From assembly GCA_049890215.1 (NCBI GenBank), contig JBMHBX010000049.1:62001-126000 (forward strand): DNA of 64,000 bases. Direction: 5' to 3'. This document shows, piece by piece, positions 63,421-64,000 of the stretch. A model generated the notes under the pieces. That model saw only the letters and a list, made by a program, of their open reading frames with translations. It ran no database searches and had not been told where the DNA came from. Positions within the stretch are counted from its first letter, which is position 1, and each line of letters opens with the position of its first letter. Made by a program: the position numbers and the translations under genes. The DNA comes from UBA685 sp049890215. GTDB lineage: Bacteria > Pseudomonadota > Alphaproteobacteria > Puniceispirillales > Puniceispirillaceae.

Positions 63421-64000
63421 GACTCACCACTCCTGTCAATTGGTAATAAGATTGTCACAATAGCGCCTAATTTGTTTCCTGATTTATCAAGCTTGTTTGA
63501 CAATCTGATATCTCCGTGATGGTCATCGACAATCTTTTGAACAATCGCAAGCCCGAGACCTGTTCCACTGTCTCTGGTGGTCATGTAAGGCTCAAATAAT
63601 TTATTCAAATCAACATCCGGAAAGCCCGGCCCGTTATCTGACACACTCATCACAAGTTGATCATCTTTATTATCAAGCTTAATTTCAATTTGTGGTGAAT
63701 TTGTGTGCGCCTCTGAGAGAACATTCAGGGCATTTTGGATGATATTGGTGATCATCTGGCGCATAAGCCCCTGGTCAATCAGCAGAACATCATTAAGAGA
63801 GGTCGCCTTGTTTACTATGATGGAGACATCATAATCATTATCATCAAATAAGGCTATTTGTGCCTGAAGAAGATCTGAAAACGCTGTTTGCGCAAAGCGC
63901 GGCGCAGGCATACGGGCAAAGGCTGAGAACTCATCAACCATACGGCCAATATCCCCTACTTGCCTACTAATAATAGTCAAATATTCCTGATATTTAGCTG
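63417..64000 (-). CDS. ntrY: Nitrogen-regulation sensor kinase NtrY, C-terminal part
   Basis: Only the last ~194 codons are in the window; the frame is open to base 64000. Seen: the end of the HisKA region (IISRQVGDIGRMVDEFSAFARMP) typical of NtrY, the N-box region RQMITNIIQNALNVLSEA, G1 VSDNGPGFPDVD and G2 DSGTGLGLAIVQKIVDDHHG, which form the ATP-binding domain. The N-terminal membrane and PAS domains and the phospho-accepting His lie outside. It overlaps ntrX by four bases. Confidence 0.93.
   Translation of the reverse strand, partial: AKYQEYLTIISRQVGDIGRMVDEFSAFARMPAPRFAQTAFSDLLQAQIALFDDNDYDVSIIVNKATSLNDVLLIDQGLMRQMITNIIQNALNVLSEAHTNSPQIEIKLDNKDDQLVMSVSDNGPGFPDVDLNKLFEPYMTTRDSGTGLGLAIVQKIVDDHHGDIRLSNKLDKSGNKLGAIVTILLPIDRSGES

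Noticed and set aside
1..64000. CRISPR arrays, insertion sequences, rRNA genes or prophage genes
   Set aside because: No regular short repeats, transposase, integrase or phage structural genes were seen in the window.

Overview
This 64 kb window looks like chromosomal DNA from a free-living marine alphaproteobacterium. The best guess is a SAR116 (Puniceispirillales) relative; this is an inference from gene content, not a phylogeny. Support comes from classical alphaproteobacterial neighbourhoods (pcm-tolC-popZ-like-valS; recG/sdhE-mfd; ntrY-ntrX-trkA-dat-hfq), an aapJQMP amino-acid transporter, a dimethylsulfoniopropionate (DMSP) demethylase, and two photolyases, a set typical of sunlit surface-ocean heterotrophs. 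Genes are tightly packed with many 4-base start/stop overlaps. No phage, insertion sequence, CRISPR array or rRNA was seen. No gap between genes exceeds 300 bases.

Layout. 1-6.2 kb: valS (3' end outside the window), a PopZ/DUF2497 protein, tolC, pcm, all leftward, then tRNA-Cys. 6.2-13.5 kb: a lone Dam-type adenine methylase, two membrane transporters, then a selenium block (flavin reductase, an FAD-oxidoreductase/SelD fusion, and the tRNA 2-selenouridine synthase MnmH) and tRNA-Asn with a strong promoter. 13.5-19.5 kb: small membrane proteins and an RND efflux pair whose adaptor carries an extra C-terminal domain. 19.6-29.5 kb: long-chain acyl-CoA synthetase, sixA, cysK plus a 3-mercaptopyruvate sulfurtransferase, aapPMQJ, and a cystathionine beta-lyase. 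29.4-35.6 kb: an RhlE-like helicase, a molybdenum-cofactor operon (moaA-mobB-moeA-moaD-moaE) and a divergent orphan tungstate/molybdate-binding protein.

35.7-44.9 kb is the most interesting stretch. It holds dmdA, a divergent operon of O-acetylhomoserine sulfhydrylase (metY), an alpha/beta hydrolase, a 3-hydroxyacyl-CoA dehydrogenase/crotonase fusion and a DmdB-like CoA ligase, and a convergent DmdC-like acyl-CoA dehydrogenase. Together these could demethylate DMSP, convert methylmercaptopropionate to methanethiol and fix the thiol into methionine. There is no stand-alone dmdD; the fusion protein or the hydrolase may take its place.

45.1-50.8 kb: a class I CPD photolyase overlapped by an iron-sulfur (6-4)-type photolyase, an EamA transporter, a glutathione transferase, a flavin-dependent oxidase-like protein and a DsbA-family oxidoreductase. 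50.9-57.6 kb: mfd, sdhE, recG and a DUF502 membrane protein. 57.7-64 kb: mazG facing a leftward operon ntrY(partial)-ntrX-trkA-dat-hfq-inositol-monophosphatase. hflX, which usually follows hfq, is not there.
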